The position numbers and the translations under genes were made by a program. Under the pieces are notes generated by a model that saw only the letters and a list, made by a program, of their open reading frames with translations, ran no database searches and was not told the origin of the DNA. Below are positions 1-8,572 of a stretch of 27,082 bases of DNA, one piece after another. How positions within the stretch are numbered: the stretch's first letter is position 1; the number at the start of each line of letters is the position of its first letter. The stretch comes from CAZUZD01 sp964624465 (lineage in GTDB: Bacteria; Planctomycetota; Planctomycetia; Isosphaerales; Isosphaeraceae): contig CAZUZD010000043.1 of NCBI GenBank assembly GCA_964624465.1, positions 1 to 27,082 of the forward strand, in the 5' to 3' direction.

Positions 1-2419
1 GCGCGGAACGGATCGGGCGTCGGGGGCGGGAGGGGGCACCGCTCTGGCCCCGCAGCTCGGCGTCGATCTTCTGGATCGTCTCGAGCGAGCGCTCGACCGA
101 GAGCTTCGTGAGCGCCTGCTCCTCGAGCGGCTTGATGGCGCCCTTCTGCTTCTCGGCCTCGGCCAGCGACTTGACGATCTCCTCGAGCTTGGCCTTGAGG
201 GCCTCCTGATCCTTGGGCAGGTCCTCGGGCTTGGGCGGCTGCCAGACGAACTCGATCTTGAAGTCGGTGCGCGTCAGGGTCTTGATGTCCTTCTCGTCGG
301 CCTTCTTCCCGGCCCCCCCCATGCCGCCGGGGCCCATCATGCCGCCCATGCCACCGCGGCCACCCATCATGCCGCCCATGCCGCCCATCATTCCGCCCAT
401 GCCCCCCATGCCGGGGTAGCCGCCCCCCTCACCACCTTCACCCATGCCGGCGCCCATGCCGCCCATGCCACCCATTTTCCCCATCATGGCGGCCATGTCG
501 CCACCGGCACCGCCCTCGCCGCCCTCGGCGGGGGGCTGGTCCTTCCGGAGCATCGAGGGCGGGGGCACGCTGGCGGTGCCCTTCTCGGTGGTCCAGCTCG
601 TGTCGGGGTAGAAGTAGGTGAGGGTGGCGTGGTGGATGCCGTTCAGGCGGAGTTGCGGGCGCCAGAGGCTCGGCAGCACGACCTGCTGGAGGTAGGCCAG
701 CGGTCCGAAGGCGAACTTCTTCTCGCGCTCCGAGAGGTCGTCCTTCTTCTTGCCGAGCGGCGACGGGTTGTAGTGGTGGCCCACGACCTGGATCACCCAG
801 CCGGAGCCCTCGGGCGCCTTCTCCTGGTCGAGCGCGTGCATCGTGTTCAGGTAGAAGCGGTCGATCTGGTCGTACCAGTTGCCCTTCAGGTCCTCACGCC
901 AGACCGGGACGATCTTGTCGATGTGGACCCGGAGCATGCCCAGCAGGCCGACGTTGGCCGGGGCATTCGGGTCGAAGTTCGGGTCGCTCTGCTGGAACTC
1001 GCGACCCGGGTTGGGCAGGGCCGTCATGAGGGTCTGGAGCAGGCCGGGCCAGCTGGCGGTCTCGGGGGCGTCGGAGACGAGGTCGGTGCCCTCGGCCTTG
1101 AGGGTGTCGAACTCGCCCTTGGCGGTGTCGAACTCGCCCTGGAGCTTCTTGCCCTGGTCGGCGGCCGACTGGGCAGCCTGCGCCGGCTCCTCGAACGGCT
1201 TGGTCTTGGCCAGGGCGTTCCACGAGCCGAAGAACAGCGCCGAGGTGCCGAGCATCAGGAGGGTGGAGGCCGCCAGCGCCCACGGCTTCTTGCGGCGGAT
1301 CATCCGCGTCTGCTGGATCTCGGGCGGCAGCAGGTTCGTCGAGAGGCCACCGCGACCCAGGGCCTGGATCCCCAGGCCGTAGGCCACGGCGAACGAGGGC
1401 AGGTTCTCGACGAACTGCGGCGCGGCGACGACCTCATCGCCGGTCAGGCGCTGGAAGGTCTCGAGCCGCTCGACCTCCTGGTTGATATTCTGCTGCAGGA
1501 ACTTCTGGAGCCCCGGCAGCTTGAAGCCGTTGCCCAGGCCGATGACCTTGGCGATCTTGGCCTGGCGGTTCACGCTGCCGTAGAAGCCCAGCGAGCGGCT
1601 GACCTCGCTGGAGAAGTCGTTGAAGACGCCCCGCATGGCCGTGAAGACGGCGCGAGGGTCCTGGGCCTTGGTGGCGTTCTGCTTCAGGTGCTCGGCCTTG
1701 GCGAAGGTGAGCTTCAGCTCCTTCGTCAGGGCGCGGGTGAAGTGGTTGCCGCCGATCGGCACGTTGCGCTGCCAGATCCGGACGCCGTCGGTGATGATCA
1801 GGTCGGTGTTGTCGGCGCCGATGTCGAGCAGGACGTAGGAGTCGGGCTGCTCGCCCTTCTCCCCCTTGGCCGGCGGGTTGTCGAAGGCGATGAAGTTGTA
1901 GAGGGCGATCGGGGACATCTGGACGACATCGACCTCGATCCCCGCGTTCTTCAGCGGCAGGATGGCGCGGTTGATCTGGTCACGCTTCATCGCGAACAGG
2001 CCGACCTCGGTCATCGAGATCTCGTCGTCATCCTCGTCGTCGCCCCCGATGGCCTGGTAGTCCCAGATCACCTCTTCGAGGGCGAAGGGGATCTGCTGAC
2101 GGGCCTCGAACTTGACGATGTCGGGGACGCGCTTCTTCTCGACCGGTGGCAGCTTGATGAACTTGACCAGGCCCGACTGGCCGGGCACCCCGATGGCGAC
2201 CCGGGTGCCCTTCAGCTCGTTGCGGCCCATGAAGGTGGCCAGCGCCTCGCGGACCAGCTCTTCGGGGTCGGCGTCGGGCTGGCTGAGGATCTTCGGGTAT
2301 TCGACGTAGTCGAACGCCTCGGCGTAGAGCTTGTCCGGCTCGTCGCTCGGCAGGAGCTTCAGGGCCTTGAGCGCGGCCTGACCGATGTCGATCGCCCAGA
2401 CGGCCTGGATCTTCGCCAT
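1..2419 (-). CDS. pilM: PilM-type pilus/secretion actin-like ATPase with fused PilN-like part (3' end outside window)
   Basis: At least 806 residues are visible; the C-terminus lies beyond the left edge. Residues 1-350 are a PilM/FtsA actin-like fold: AIDIGQ near residue 9 (phosphate 1), DIGADNTD at 199 (phosphate 2) and GLGNGF near 294 (adenosine site). PilM is the cytoplasmic ATP-binding part of the type IV pilus or type II secretion inner-membrane platform. At 362 the protein reads NLLPPE, then a basic stretch, a membrane helix (about 380-402) and a Gln/Lys/Glu-rich coiled-coil-like segment, which is the layout of PilN. Residues 639-704 are almost only Gly and Met, followed by a charged helical tail. 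The start is ATG at 2419 with TAGGAG nine bases upstream. Family PilM proteins are about 350 residues, so this is more than twice the usual size. The fold is seen directly; the fusion is inferred from motifs. The next gene upstream is separated by an assembly gap. Confidence 0.85.
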   Translation of the reverse strand, partial: MAKIQAVWAIDIGQAALKALKLLPSDEPDKLYAEAFDYVEYPKILSQPDADPEELVREALATFMGRNELKGTRVAIGVPGQSGLVKFIKLPPVEKKRVPDIVKFEARQQIPFALEEVIWDYQAIGGDDEDDDEISMTEVGLFAMKRDQINRAILPLKNAGIEVDVVQMSPIALYNFIAFDNPPAKGEKGEQPDSYVLLDIGADNTDLIITDGVRIWQRNVPIGGNHFTRALTKELKLTFAKAEHLKQNATKAQDPRAVFTAMRGVFNDFSSEVSRSLGFYGSVNRQAKIAKVIGLGNGFKLPGLQKFLQQNINQEVERLETFQRLTGDEVVAAPQFVENLPSFAVAYGLGIQALGRGGLSTNLLPPEIQQTRMIRRKKPWALAASTLLMLGTSALFFGSWNALAKTKPFEEPAQAAQSAADQGKKLQGEFDTAKGEFDTLKAEGTDLVSDAPETASWPGLLQTLMTALPNPGREFQQSDPNFDPNAPANVGLLGMLRVHIDKIVPVWREDLKGNWYDQIDRFYLNTMHALDQEKAPEGSGWVIQVVGHHYNPSPLGKKKDDLSEREKKFAFGPLAYLQQVVLPSLWRPQLRLNGIHHATLTYFYPDTSWTTEKGTASVPPPSMLRKDQPPAEGGEGGAGGDMAAMMGKMGGMGGMGAGMGEGGEGGGYPGMGGMGGMMGGMGGMMGGRGGMGGMMGPGGMGGAGKKADEKDIKTLTRTDFKIEFVWQPPKPEDLPKDQEALKAKLEEIVKSLAEAEKQKGAIKPLEEQALTKLSVERSLETIQKIDAELRGQSGAPSRPRRPIRSA

Positions 2420-2504
2420 GCTGATCAGTCTCCTAACAGGCCCACACCGCGCGCAATCAGCCGGGCGCGGGCAGGACCGCGGGTGGGTCGGGACGATGGG
2501 CGAG

Positions 2505-2514
2505 NNNNNNNNNN
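2505..2514. other. Assembly gap (10 Ns)
   Basis: Ten consecutive undetermined bases. Gaps of this fixed size are often placeholders of unknown true length, so sequence, genes or rearrangements may be missing here, and neighbours across it should not be treated as proven neighbours. Confidence 0.97.
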
Positions 2515-2865
2515 GAGGGGCGGTCGAATGACCCAACTCGCTAGCAGCCGGAATTGGGGTCGTCAACGCAACACCAGTCCTCGCAGGGCGCAACGCCCGC
2601 GGGCCGGGCCGCGCTGAAGGGGAGTCGGGTTCGGACGATGCGGAGGCGGAGAGGAGTGGGCAACTCGCGGATCTGACCCTTCGACGCCGGGAGGCGGCAA
2701 AGAGTTCCCGCCTGGTGCAACCCTCGGGGAGGGGACACCCGTCGCGGACAGACCCCCGGGCGGAAACCGCCGGGCTGCCACGATCAGGCAATCTTAGCAT
2801 ACGGCCACACCCCGGACGGGGTTCGGCCGCAGCGATCGGGGGGAGGGGTGGGGTGGGAGGGATCG

Positions 2866-2897
2866 GGCGGGCGCCGGCAAGCGGCCGGACGCCCGCC
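2866..2897 (-). terminator. Candidate stem-loop after the secreted-protein gene
   Basis: GGCGGGCG+CCGG pairs with CCGG+CGCCCGCC around the 7-base loop CAAGCGG, with one bulged A at 2889, giving 12 base pairs. It lies 5 bases beyond the stop codon at 2903 on the minus strand. There is no T-run after it, so it may be a Rho-independent-like stem without a U-tract or only an mRNA 3'-end stabiliser. Confidence 0.35.
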
Positions 2898-2902
2898 GGG
2901 GT

Positions 2903-5900
2903 TCAGCGGCTGCGGGTCTCGACCCCGGGTTCCAGGGCCGCGGCCGGCTCGGAGCTGGGGGACGCGCCGGTGTCGTTGAGGACCTGGATCTGGAGGTCGT
3001 CGAAGAGCACCCGGCCGAATCCGGCCAGCCCGAGCAGGACCGTGACCTCGGCATCGGCCGGGGCGCGGCGGTACAGGACCACCTCCTGCCAGTCGGGGAT
3101 CGCCCGCGTGGCGCGGTACTGGAGCTGGGCCCCGCCGAGGGAGTCGCGGATGATCAGGCCACCCGAACCGGGGGGCAGCTCGCGGGGCATCTTGACCCGA
3201 ACGCTGATCCGCAGGAGCGAGGTGCCCTTGACCTTCACCGCCGGCGACCGGACGGCCGCGGCCGGCTGGTCGAGGAACGGGGGCAGGGCGTCGGCCGTGG
3301 CCAGCAGCGCCTTGGTGTAGGCGGCGTTGTCGAAGCTGCCGTCGGGCCGCTTGAACGCCTCGGGGTCGGGCTTGTCCTGGGGCCGGACATCCAGCTTCAG
3401 CGCGGCCTTGTTCGGGCCCCAGCCGTCGCGGCGGTCGATGGTGATCGAGGTCGCCACCCGGTCGGGGCGGTAACTCTCGTTGACCCAGCCCAGATCGCGC
3501 ATCGCGACCGGGTCGGCCTCGAACTCGCCGCCCTGCACCCGGTTGCGGCCGTAGGAGCCGCTCTCGCCCCGGATCGGACCCCGCCAGGCGCGGTAGTAGT
3601 GGGGCAGGGTCTGCATGGTCAGCAGCGGCGGGCAGCCGACCGGGCTGATCGCCTGCGACGGCCGCGGCCCCTCGCTGGTGTCGGCCCCGACGCCCGTGAC
3701 CGTGCTGGTCACGTAATCCTTGTACGCCCGCTCCCAGTGCGCCCGCATCAGCATCCGCAGCGCCTGGCCGACGGTCCGGGCCTCGTTCCAGGCCAGCGTG
3801 TACTCCTGGCGGTCGGAGGCATCGCGGGCCGACTGGATCAGGTTCCGGGCCGAGGCGAGCAGGCTCTCGGCATCCCGGATCGGCAGGCCGCCGGCGCCCA
3901 GGATCAGGGCGTGCAGCGACTGGGCCTCCTGGAACTGCAGCTCGGCCTGCTTGATCGCGATGTCGATGGCCCGGGGCCGGACCGCGTTGACCCGGCGCTC
4001 CAGCTCGTCGCGGAACGACAAATCCGTGGTGACCAGGATGATGCAGGTGGAGTTGAATGCCGGAATCGTGATCCGACGGCCGCCGGCCTCGCGGCGGCTC
4101 TCCAGCAGCGTCACCCCGCCCAGGCTGATCTCGAACGCCTGGGCGCTCTCGGGCACCGGCACCAGCAGGTTCAGGTCCTGCACGGCCTTCTTGCCCGGTT
4201 GCCACTGCGAGCCGGCCGTGTAGTCCGAGACGATCAGCAGCTTCGAACGGGTGTCGGGCCCCTCCAGGCACGCGACCTTGATGCCGGGCAGCGCGGCCGT
4301 CTCCTTGGTCGTGGCCTTGACCTTGCCGATCGAGCCGAAGCCGCCGGCGTTGCCCGAGGCGTCGTAGGTGATCTTCGGCTTGAGGTCGGGCGGGAACGCC
4401 GGCCAGTGGCCGATCGAGGCCCCCGAGCGGGCCACGAACGATTCGATCAGGTCCATCTCGGCCACCAGCAGCGTCAGCTCATACAGCCGCGGCAGGCCGG
4501 CCGGGCGCGAGAGGTCCGCGTCGCCGCGGTAGCCGAGCGCCCGGTACCCGGCGGAGATCGCCGCGTAGCTGTACATGCGGATCTGCTCAGGCTGGATCTG
4601 CGGCCAGCCCCAGGCCGGCGGCACATCGTCGCCCCAGACCGCCGTGCGCACCACCCGCGGCGACGACGCCGGAACCCAGCCCAGGTACAGGGCGTTCGGG
4701 TTCCGGGTGGCCGTCTGCGACCGCCGCTGGTCCAGGTACGTGAGTGTGTCGACCGGGTCCATCATGGCCGCGAAGCCTGGGACCTCGACGCCGATCAGGT
4801 CGAGGTTCCGACCGAACAGGCCATACTGCGGGAACAGGCCATCGACGCTGCCGGTCGTCAGCCGCGAGGTGCCCTCGGGCAGCTCCTTGATGCCGCGGAT
4901 GATCTTGCGGACCCGGTCCAGCTCGGCCTGGCGGGCCTCGGGGTCGGTCAGGGCGCCCAGGTGTGAGCCCAGGTCCCAGAGCGCCACGGCCTCGCGGTTC
5001 TTGAACGTACTGGCCAGGGTGGCGGCCGAGTCGGTGGCGACGCCCTCGGGCTCGGCCAGCGTGGGCATGAGCAGGTACCCGGCCCGGATCGCGGCGTCGA
5101 CCTCGTTCGGGTCGGCGCCGGCGCCCATGGCCATCACATCGAAGCCGGCGCGGCGGAGCTGTTCGATCTCGCCGCCGGGGGCGTGAATGATCCGGGGCAC
5201 CCAGTCGATCCCGTCGCGGCTGAGCACCGTGCTGTTGAGCTGGACACGGGTCTTGCCCGTCGGGGCTCCCGGCAGGGCGGGATCGGGCAGGTTCGCCGGC
5301 GGGACGGCGGGCGCCCCGGCGACGATCCGCGCCTCGGGCACGGGCGAGACGGTCAGGTCGTCGAGGAAGACCTCGCCGTCGCCCGCGCCGCCATAGAGGT
5401 TGATGACGAGCCGTTCCAGGTACGCCCCCTCGACGCTCACCGTCCGGCCGGTGCCGAGCCGGAGCACCTTGGCCTGGCGCTCCACGGCGCGGGGCAGGTC
5501 GGACAGCTCCAGCCGCTGCCAGCGATCGGCGGCGTCCAGGCTCGTGCCGGGCACCAGCAGGAACGTGGGCTGGCCCGACTCGGGGTCGCGATCGGCGGGC
5601 AGGACGACGCGGCCGTAAATTTGGACCCCTGGACGATTTCCGCGCACGTACAGCGTCGCCTTCAGCGACTCGACGATCGGCGTCTTCGGGAGCTGGTAGC
5701 TGTAATAGAGCGCACTGCCGGGCCCGGCCTCGAAGTCGAAGCGCTCGGCGCGCTGGCCCTCGTGGACCGTGCCCTCGGCGCGGTCGTGGGCCCGCAGCAC
5801 GAAGGTCGCGTCGGTCTCCTCCTCGCGCCAGGAGGGCCGGGTGGCCTCGAACCCGTCGCGCAGGATCGAGCCGGGTGAATCCTCCGGCCCCTCGGCGCGG

Positions 5901-5974
5901 GTGCCGGCCCCCGGGCCGCCGAGGACGGCGTACCCTGCCAACACGATGCCGGCCAGACGTGCCTTCGCCTTCAT
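2903..5974 (-). CDS. Large secreted protein with barrel-like core between two beta-sandwich-like domains, function unknown
   Basis: 1023 residues. The start at 5974 was chosen because MKAKARLAGIVLAGYAVLGG is a good signal peptide and GGGAGGT lies 8 bases upstream; an in-frame upstream ATG at 6037 would bury the signal. Residues 35-210 look like a galactose-binding-type beta sandwich, ending in EVFLDDLTVSP. Residues 240-600 alternate strands and helices with Trp, Tyr and acidic clusters, as in glycoside-hydrolase-like TIM barrels, but I cannot name catalytic residues. Residues 652-770 are charged and helical. Residues 810-1000 look like a second beta sandwich ending in GRVLFDDLQIQVL, the same closing pattern as the first. 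A role in binding or processing extracellular glycan is inference. The gene stands alone; a -10-like TAGAGT lies at 6058-6063 on the minus strand. Confidence 0.72.
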   Translation of the reverse strand: MKAKARLAGIVLAGYAVLGGPGAGTRAEGPEDSPGSILRDGFEATRPSWREEETDATFVLRAHDRAEGTVHEGQRAERFDFEAGPGSALYYSYQLPKTPIVESLKATLYVRGNRPGVQIYGRVVLPADRDPESGQPTFLLVPGTSLDAADRWQRLELSDLPRAVERQAKVLRLGTGRTVSVEGAYLERLVINLYGGAGDGEVFLDDLTVSPVPEARIVAGAPAVPPANLPDPALPGAPTGKTRVQLNSTVLSRDGIDWVPRIIHAPGGEIEQLRRAGFDVMAMGAGADPNEVDAAIRAGYLLMPTLAEPEGVATDSAATLASTFKNREAVALWDLGSHLGALTDPEARQAELDRVRKIIRGIKELPEGTSRLTTGSVDGLFPQYGLFGRNLDLIGVEVPGFAAMMDPVDTLTYLDQRRSQTATRNPNALYLGWVPASSPRVVRTAVWGDDVPPAWGWPQIQPEQIRMYSYAAISAGYRALGYRGDADLSRPAGLPRLYELTLLVAEMDLIESFVARSGASIGHWPAFPPDLKPKITYDASGNAGGFGSIGKVKATTKETAALPGIKVACLEGPDTRSKLLIVSDYTAGSQWQPGKKAVQDLNLLVPVPESAQAFEISLGGVTLLESRREAGGRRITIPAFNSTCIILVTTDLSFRDELERRVNAVRPRAIDIAIKQAELQFQEAQSLHALILGAGGLPIRDAESLLASARNLIQSARDASDRQEYTLAWNEARTVGQALRMLMRAHWERAYKDYVTSTVTGVGADTSEGPRPSQAISPVGCPPLLTMQTLPHYYRAWRGPIRGESGSYGRNRVQGGEFEADPVAMRDLGWVNESYRPDRVATSITIDRRDGWGPNKAALKLDVRPQDKPDPEAFKRPDGSFDNAAYTKALLATADALPPFLDQPAAAVRSPAVKVKGTSLLRISVRVKMPRELPPGSGGLIIRDSLGGAQLQYRATRAIPDWQEVVLYRRAPADAEVTVLLGLAGFGRVLFDDLQIQVLNDTGASPSSEPAAALEPGVETRSR

Positions 5975-6209
5975 GGCGGTCGACCTCCCTGTCACCGACC
6001 GTCCCGCGACGGCCCGAACGCCCCACGCGCCGGACACTCCGGTCCAGCAAGCGCGAGACTCTAATGGCCGTCCCCCGGTTCGAGAAGCTCAATCCCCGGG
6101 CCGCATCCGGAGACGAGGGTCCCGGACCGCCGGCAAATCTTGCCTAGGCCGAATGGACTTCGCAGATTGCCGTGCTAGGTTTGCCGTACACCCAGGGAGC
6201 TTGCCGACC

Positions 6210-6494
6210 ATGATCGAGACCATCGGGGGCCGCGTTGCCCCAATGGGCGGGAAGATTCCCGCCGAGCTGATCACGCTCCAGGACCGGATCCTGAGCCTGC
6301 CGGCCGCAGTCCGGGGCGACCTGGACGCCCTGGTGGCGCAGGCGATCGAGGACGCCCAGTACCGCGACAGCACCCTGGCGCTGGCCAAGGCCGCCCTGGG
6401 CCGGTTCCGGGTCGAGCTGGCCTCGGTCCGCCACGACCTGGAGGCGACCCGCCGCGAGCACGCGGAGGCGAGCGACGGACCGCAGGAGGCCTGA
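6210..6494 (+). CDS. Small hypothetical protein with C-terminal coiled coil
   Basis: 94 residues, function not recognised. A short N-terminal region is followed by an almost entirely helical protein; from about residue 45 it is rich in Ala, Leu, Arg and Glu with heptad-like spacing, ending in a charged, probably disordered tail. There are no Cys residues, signal peptide or membrane segment, so it is probably cytoplasmic. ATG at 6210 was chosen because AGGGAG lies about 10 bases upstream; an in-frame ATG at 6153 is a weaker alternative. A promoter-like pair (TGGACT at 6154, TAGGTT at 6176) overlaps that alternative start, which also favours 6210. The gene is divergent from the large secreted protein and ends 19 bases from the convergent M28 gene. 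Confidence 0.6.
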   Translation: MIETIGGRVAPMGGKIPAELITLQDRILSLPAAVRGDLDALVAQAIEDAQYRDSTLALAKAALGRFRVELASVRHDLEATRREHAEASDGPQEA

Positions 6495-6513
6495 GATCGC
6501 CCGAGCGGCCCTG

Positions 6514-7656
6514 TCAGCGCCGGCGTTTGGAGCTGGCGGGGATCGGCTTGTTGACCCACGCCGAGACGACCCGACCCACCTGTTCGAGGCTCGCTGCCGA
6601 GCAGTTCTCGGGCAGGTCCGAGGCGGTGTGCCACTGGGGGTAGCTGAAGTCGATCAGGTCGACGGTCGGGATGCCGGCATCGTTCATGGCGAGGTGGTCG
6701 TCGAGGACCTCCCGACCGAGCTCGTCGCGGAACGCCGGGGCGTCGACCCGCTTCGCCACGGCCCAGATGTCGCGCACCAGTCCGCCGGCGAATCGTACGC
6801 TGTACGGCTCCTTCGGGATCGCCAGGTTCTTGCCGGCGACCATGTCGAGCAGGATGCCCGCCGCATAGGTGTAGGGCGTCTTGCCACGGCGGTCGGCCTT
6901 GTAGCGGCGGGCAAACTCCTTGGAGCCCAGGAAGTACTCGCCGACGCGGTCGTAGACCAGCTCCTCGCCGTCGAAGAGTACCAGATCGACCCCCCACTCG
7001 GTGGGCGAGTCCTTCAGGTGGTTGGCCAGTTCCATCATCAGGGCGACGCCCGAGGCCCCGTCGTTGGCGCCGATGAACGGGGCGTTGCGGAGCCGCGGAT
7101 CGGTCTCCTGGTCGGGGTGCGGGCGGGTGTCGTAGTGGGCGGCGATCACGATCCGCTGGGTCCGCTCGGGGAACCAGGAGCCGATCAGGTTGACCATCGG
7201 CACTCGCAGGGCCTGGGCCCGGTCGGCGGGCTCGAACGGCTCGCGAATGGTGCCGTCCGCCTTGTGGATCGGGTCAAGGGCCTCGAACGGCTGCTCGCGG
7301 ACCATCGCGCCGGCCCGCTTGAAGTGCTCGGCGACGAGCTGCCGCTGCTTCGTGTTGGCCTCGGAGCCGGCCGGCCTGGGCCCGAGGTCGCAGATCTGCT
7401 TGAGGTAGCCGAACGCCCGGTTGCCATCGATGGCGGCGGGCTGGAGCTGGGCGGGCAGGGCCTCCTCCGGCATGGGATCCCTCGACGGCAGGAACCGCAT
7501 CAGCCCCAGGACGAGCAGGGCCCCCAGGCCGCCCACGCCGAGCAGCACCAGTGCCGGGTGCAGCCCCGGTCGCGAGGCGGCGGCCGTGGCCGGGTCGGGG
7601 CCGACGTGCCCCGGGCTCAGGCCGTCGGCAGGGCCGGAAAGGTGAGCTGCCATCAT
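6514..7656 (-). CDS. Membrane-anchored M28 metallopeptidase, glutaminyl-cyclase-like
   Basis: 380 residues. A cytoplasmic N-terminal tail and one membrane helix (about 33-53) anchor an outside catalytic domain. The M28 motifs are in order: HYDT with H174/D176, GANDGASG with D199, FDGEE with E231/E232, DDH at 319-321 and YPQWHT with H343. The QWHTxxD ending and the ANDGASG context are those of the single-zinc glutaminyl-peptide cyclotransferase branch, which makes N-terminal pyroglutamate on exported proteins; an aminopeptidase role cannot be excluded. ATG at 7656 was chosen (CGGAG eight bases upstream; the next codon is also ATG). A longer frame would put 36 unlikely residues before it. It lies 117 bases downstream of maf on the same strand and may be cotranscribed; a TACGAT -10-like box at 7725-7730 could also start it separately. 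Confidence 0.85.
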   Translation of the reverse strand: MMAAHLSGPADGLSPGHVGPDPATAAASRPGLHPALVLLGVGGLGALLVLGLMRFLPSRDPMPEEALPAQLQPAAIDGNRAFGYLKQICDLGPRPAGSEANTKQRQLVAEHFKRAGAMVREQPFEALDPIHKADGTIREPFEPADRAQALRVPMVNLIGSWFPERTQRIVIAAHYDTRPHPDQETDPRLRNAPFIGANDGASGVALMMELANHLKDSPTEWGVDLVLFDGEELVYDRVGEYFLGSKEFARRYKADRRGKTPYTYAAGILLDMVAGKNLAIPKEPYSVRFAGGLVRDIWAVAKRVDAPAFRDELGREVLDDHLAMNDAGIPTVDLIDFSYPQWHTASDLPENCSAASLEQVGRVVSAWVNKPIPASSKRRR

Positions 7657-7773
7657 CCTGGGACTCCGCTCGGCACCGAGGCGACTCGGTCGGGCCGGCT
7701 CCTGACCGGCCCCGACCGGCGAATCGTACCAGAACCAGGCCCGCGCGACACCCCACGCAACCACCCGGCCGGA

Positions 7774-8349
7774 TCAGGCCACGTCGAGCGCGACGGCCTG
7801 ATCGAGCATGCGCTTCAGACGCTCCAACGGCAGACCGACCACGTTGCTCCAGCTCCCCGAGACGACCGTCACGAACGGATCGTCGTCCTGGACCCCGTAG
7901 GCGCCGGCCTTCCCCTCCCAGCGGCCCGAGTCGAGGTGCTCCTCCCGCTCGGCGTCGGTCAGCTCCCGGACCTGGACCACGGTCGTCTCCACCCCACCGA
8001 GCCAGGTGTCGCGCTCCGCCCGGTAGAGCACGACGGCGGTGAGGACCTCGACGTGGCGGCCCTCCTGGAGCCGGATCATCCGCTCGGCATCGGCCCGGTC
8101 GACGGGCTTGTTCAGGATCTCGCCGGCGACGGCGCAGGTCGTATCCGCGCCCAGGACGAGGCCCGCCCCGCGCCGGTGAGCGACCGTGGCCGCCTTGCGG
8201 AGGGCCAGCTCGCTGGCGTAGAGCCTCGGATCGGTGCCGGCTGGCGGCTCGGCCTCGTCGACCCCCGACGGATCGACCTCGATCTCGTAGCCCGCCTCGA
8301 TCAGGAGGGCCTGGCGGCGGGGAGAGGCGCTGGCGAGGATCAACCGCAT
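7774..8349 (-). CDS. maf: Maf nucleoside triphosphate pyrophosphatase
   Basis: 191 residues, the usual length for Maf. Maf hydrolyses non-canonical and some canonical nucleoside triphosphates (typically dTTP/UTP or modified pyrimidines) to the monophosphate plus pyrophosphate, a housecleaning role in the cytoplasm. The signature N-terminus LASASPRR is at residues 5-12, the catalytic Asp is in LGADTT (D69), and GKAGAYGVQ carries the conserved Lys and Gln near residue 150. ATG at 8349 places the SxSPRR loop at the standard distance from the start; a longer frame starting upstream has no Maf homology. Divergent from xdhC, upstream of the M28 gene. Which subfamily substrate it prefers cannot be told from sequence by eye. 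Confidence 0.95.
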   Translation of the reverse strand: MRLILASASPRRQALLIEAGYEIEVDPSGVDEAEPPAGTDPRLYASELALRKAATVAHRRGAGLVLGADTTCAVAGEILNKPVDRADAERMIRLQEGRHVEVLTAVVLYRAERDTWLGGVETTVVQVRELTDAEREEHLDSGRWEGKAGAYGVQDDDPFVTVVSGSWSNVVGLPLERLKRMLDQAVALDVA

Positions 8350-8485
8350 GGTGGGCCGGGGTCCCTGGAGGGTGACTTCGGTGCGATGGCCGCCCGACGA
8401 GCAGCCGTCCCTCCCGGGTCGCCGCCCGCCGGCAGTGCCGATGGTATCCCGGCCACGCCACGCCCCGCCACCACGCGGAGGCCGC

Positions 8486-8514
8486 TTGCCGCAGGGTCGG
8501 GCCGGCGATAGCCT
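8486..8514 (+). promoter_or_regulatory. Candidate promoter for xdhC-mocA
   Basis: TTGCCG at 8486-8491, a 17-base spacer and TAGCCT at 8509-8514, in the divergent gap between maf and xdhC, 58 bases before the xdhC start. The -35 matches TTGACA at 4 of 6 positions and the -10 matches TATAAT at 3 of 6. Confidence 0.4.
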
Positions 8515-8572
8515 CATCTGCACTGGTGCGCCCGATCGGGCGATCGGGGTTCGTTGCGGACACGGGGGCGGC

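Larger units (their letters stand above)
2420..2902. other. Non-coding stretch around the assembly gap
   Basis: 483 bases without a convincing gene. The left part (2420-2504) is the leader of the PilM gene with its TAGGAG ribosome site. The right part (2515-2902) holds two hairpin-forming sequences: 2755-2774 (GGCGG-AAA-CCGCC extended by CCC/GGG across one bulged G) and 2866-2897 (listed separately). No tRNA, rRNA or clear promoter was recognised. Open frames here have no ribosome site and run into the antisense of the neighbouring gene. Confidence 0.6.

Noticed and set aside
301..505. Repetitive DNA as a CRISPR or VNTR array
   Set aside because: The repetition follows the Gly/Met codons of an intact reading frame, with irregular unit lengths and no spacers.
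629..2617. 662-codon plus-strand frame opposite the PilM-type gene
   Set aside because: It reads through the run of Ns, is Asp/Leu/Val/Arg-biased, and lies opposite a clear PilM actin-like protein.
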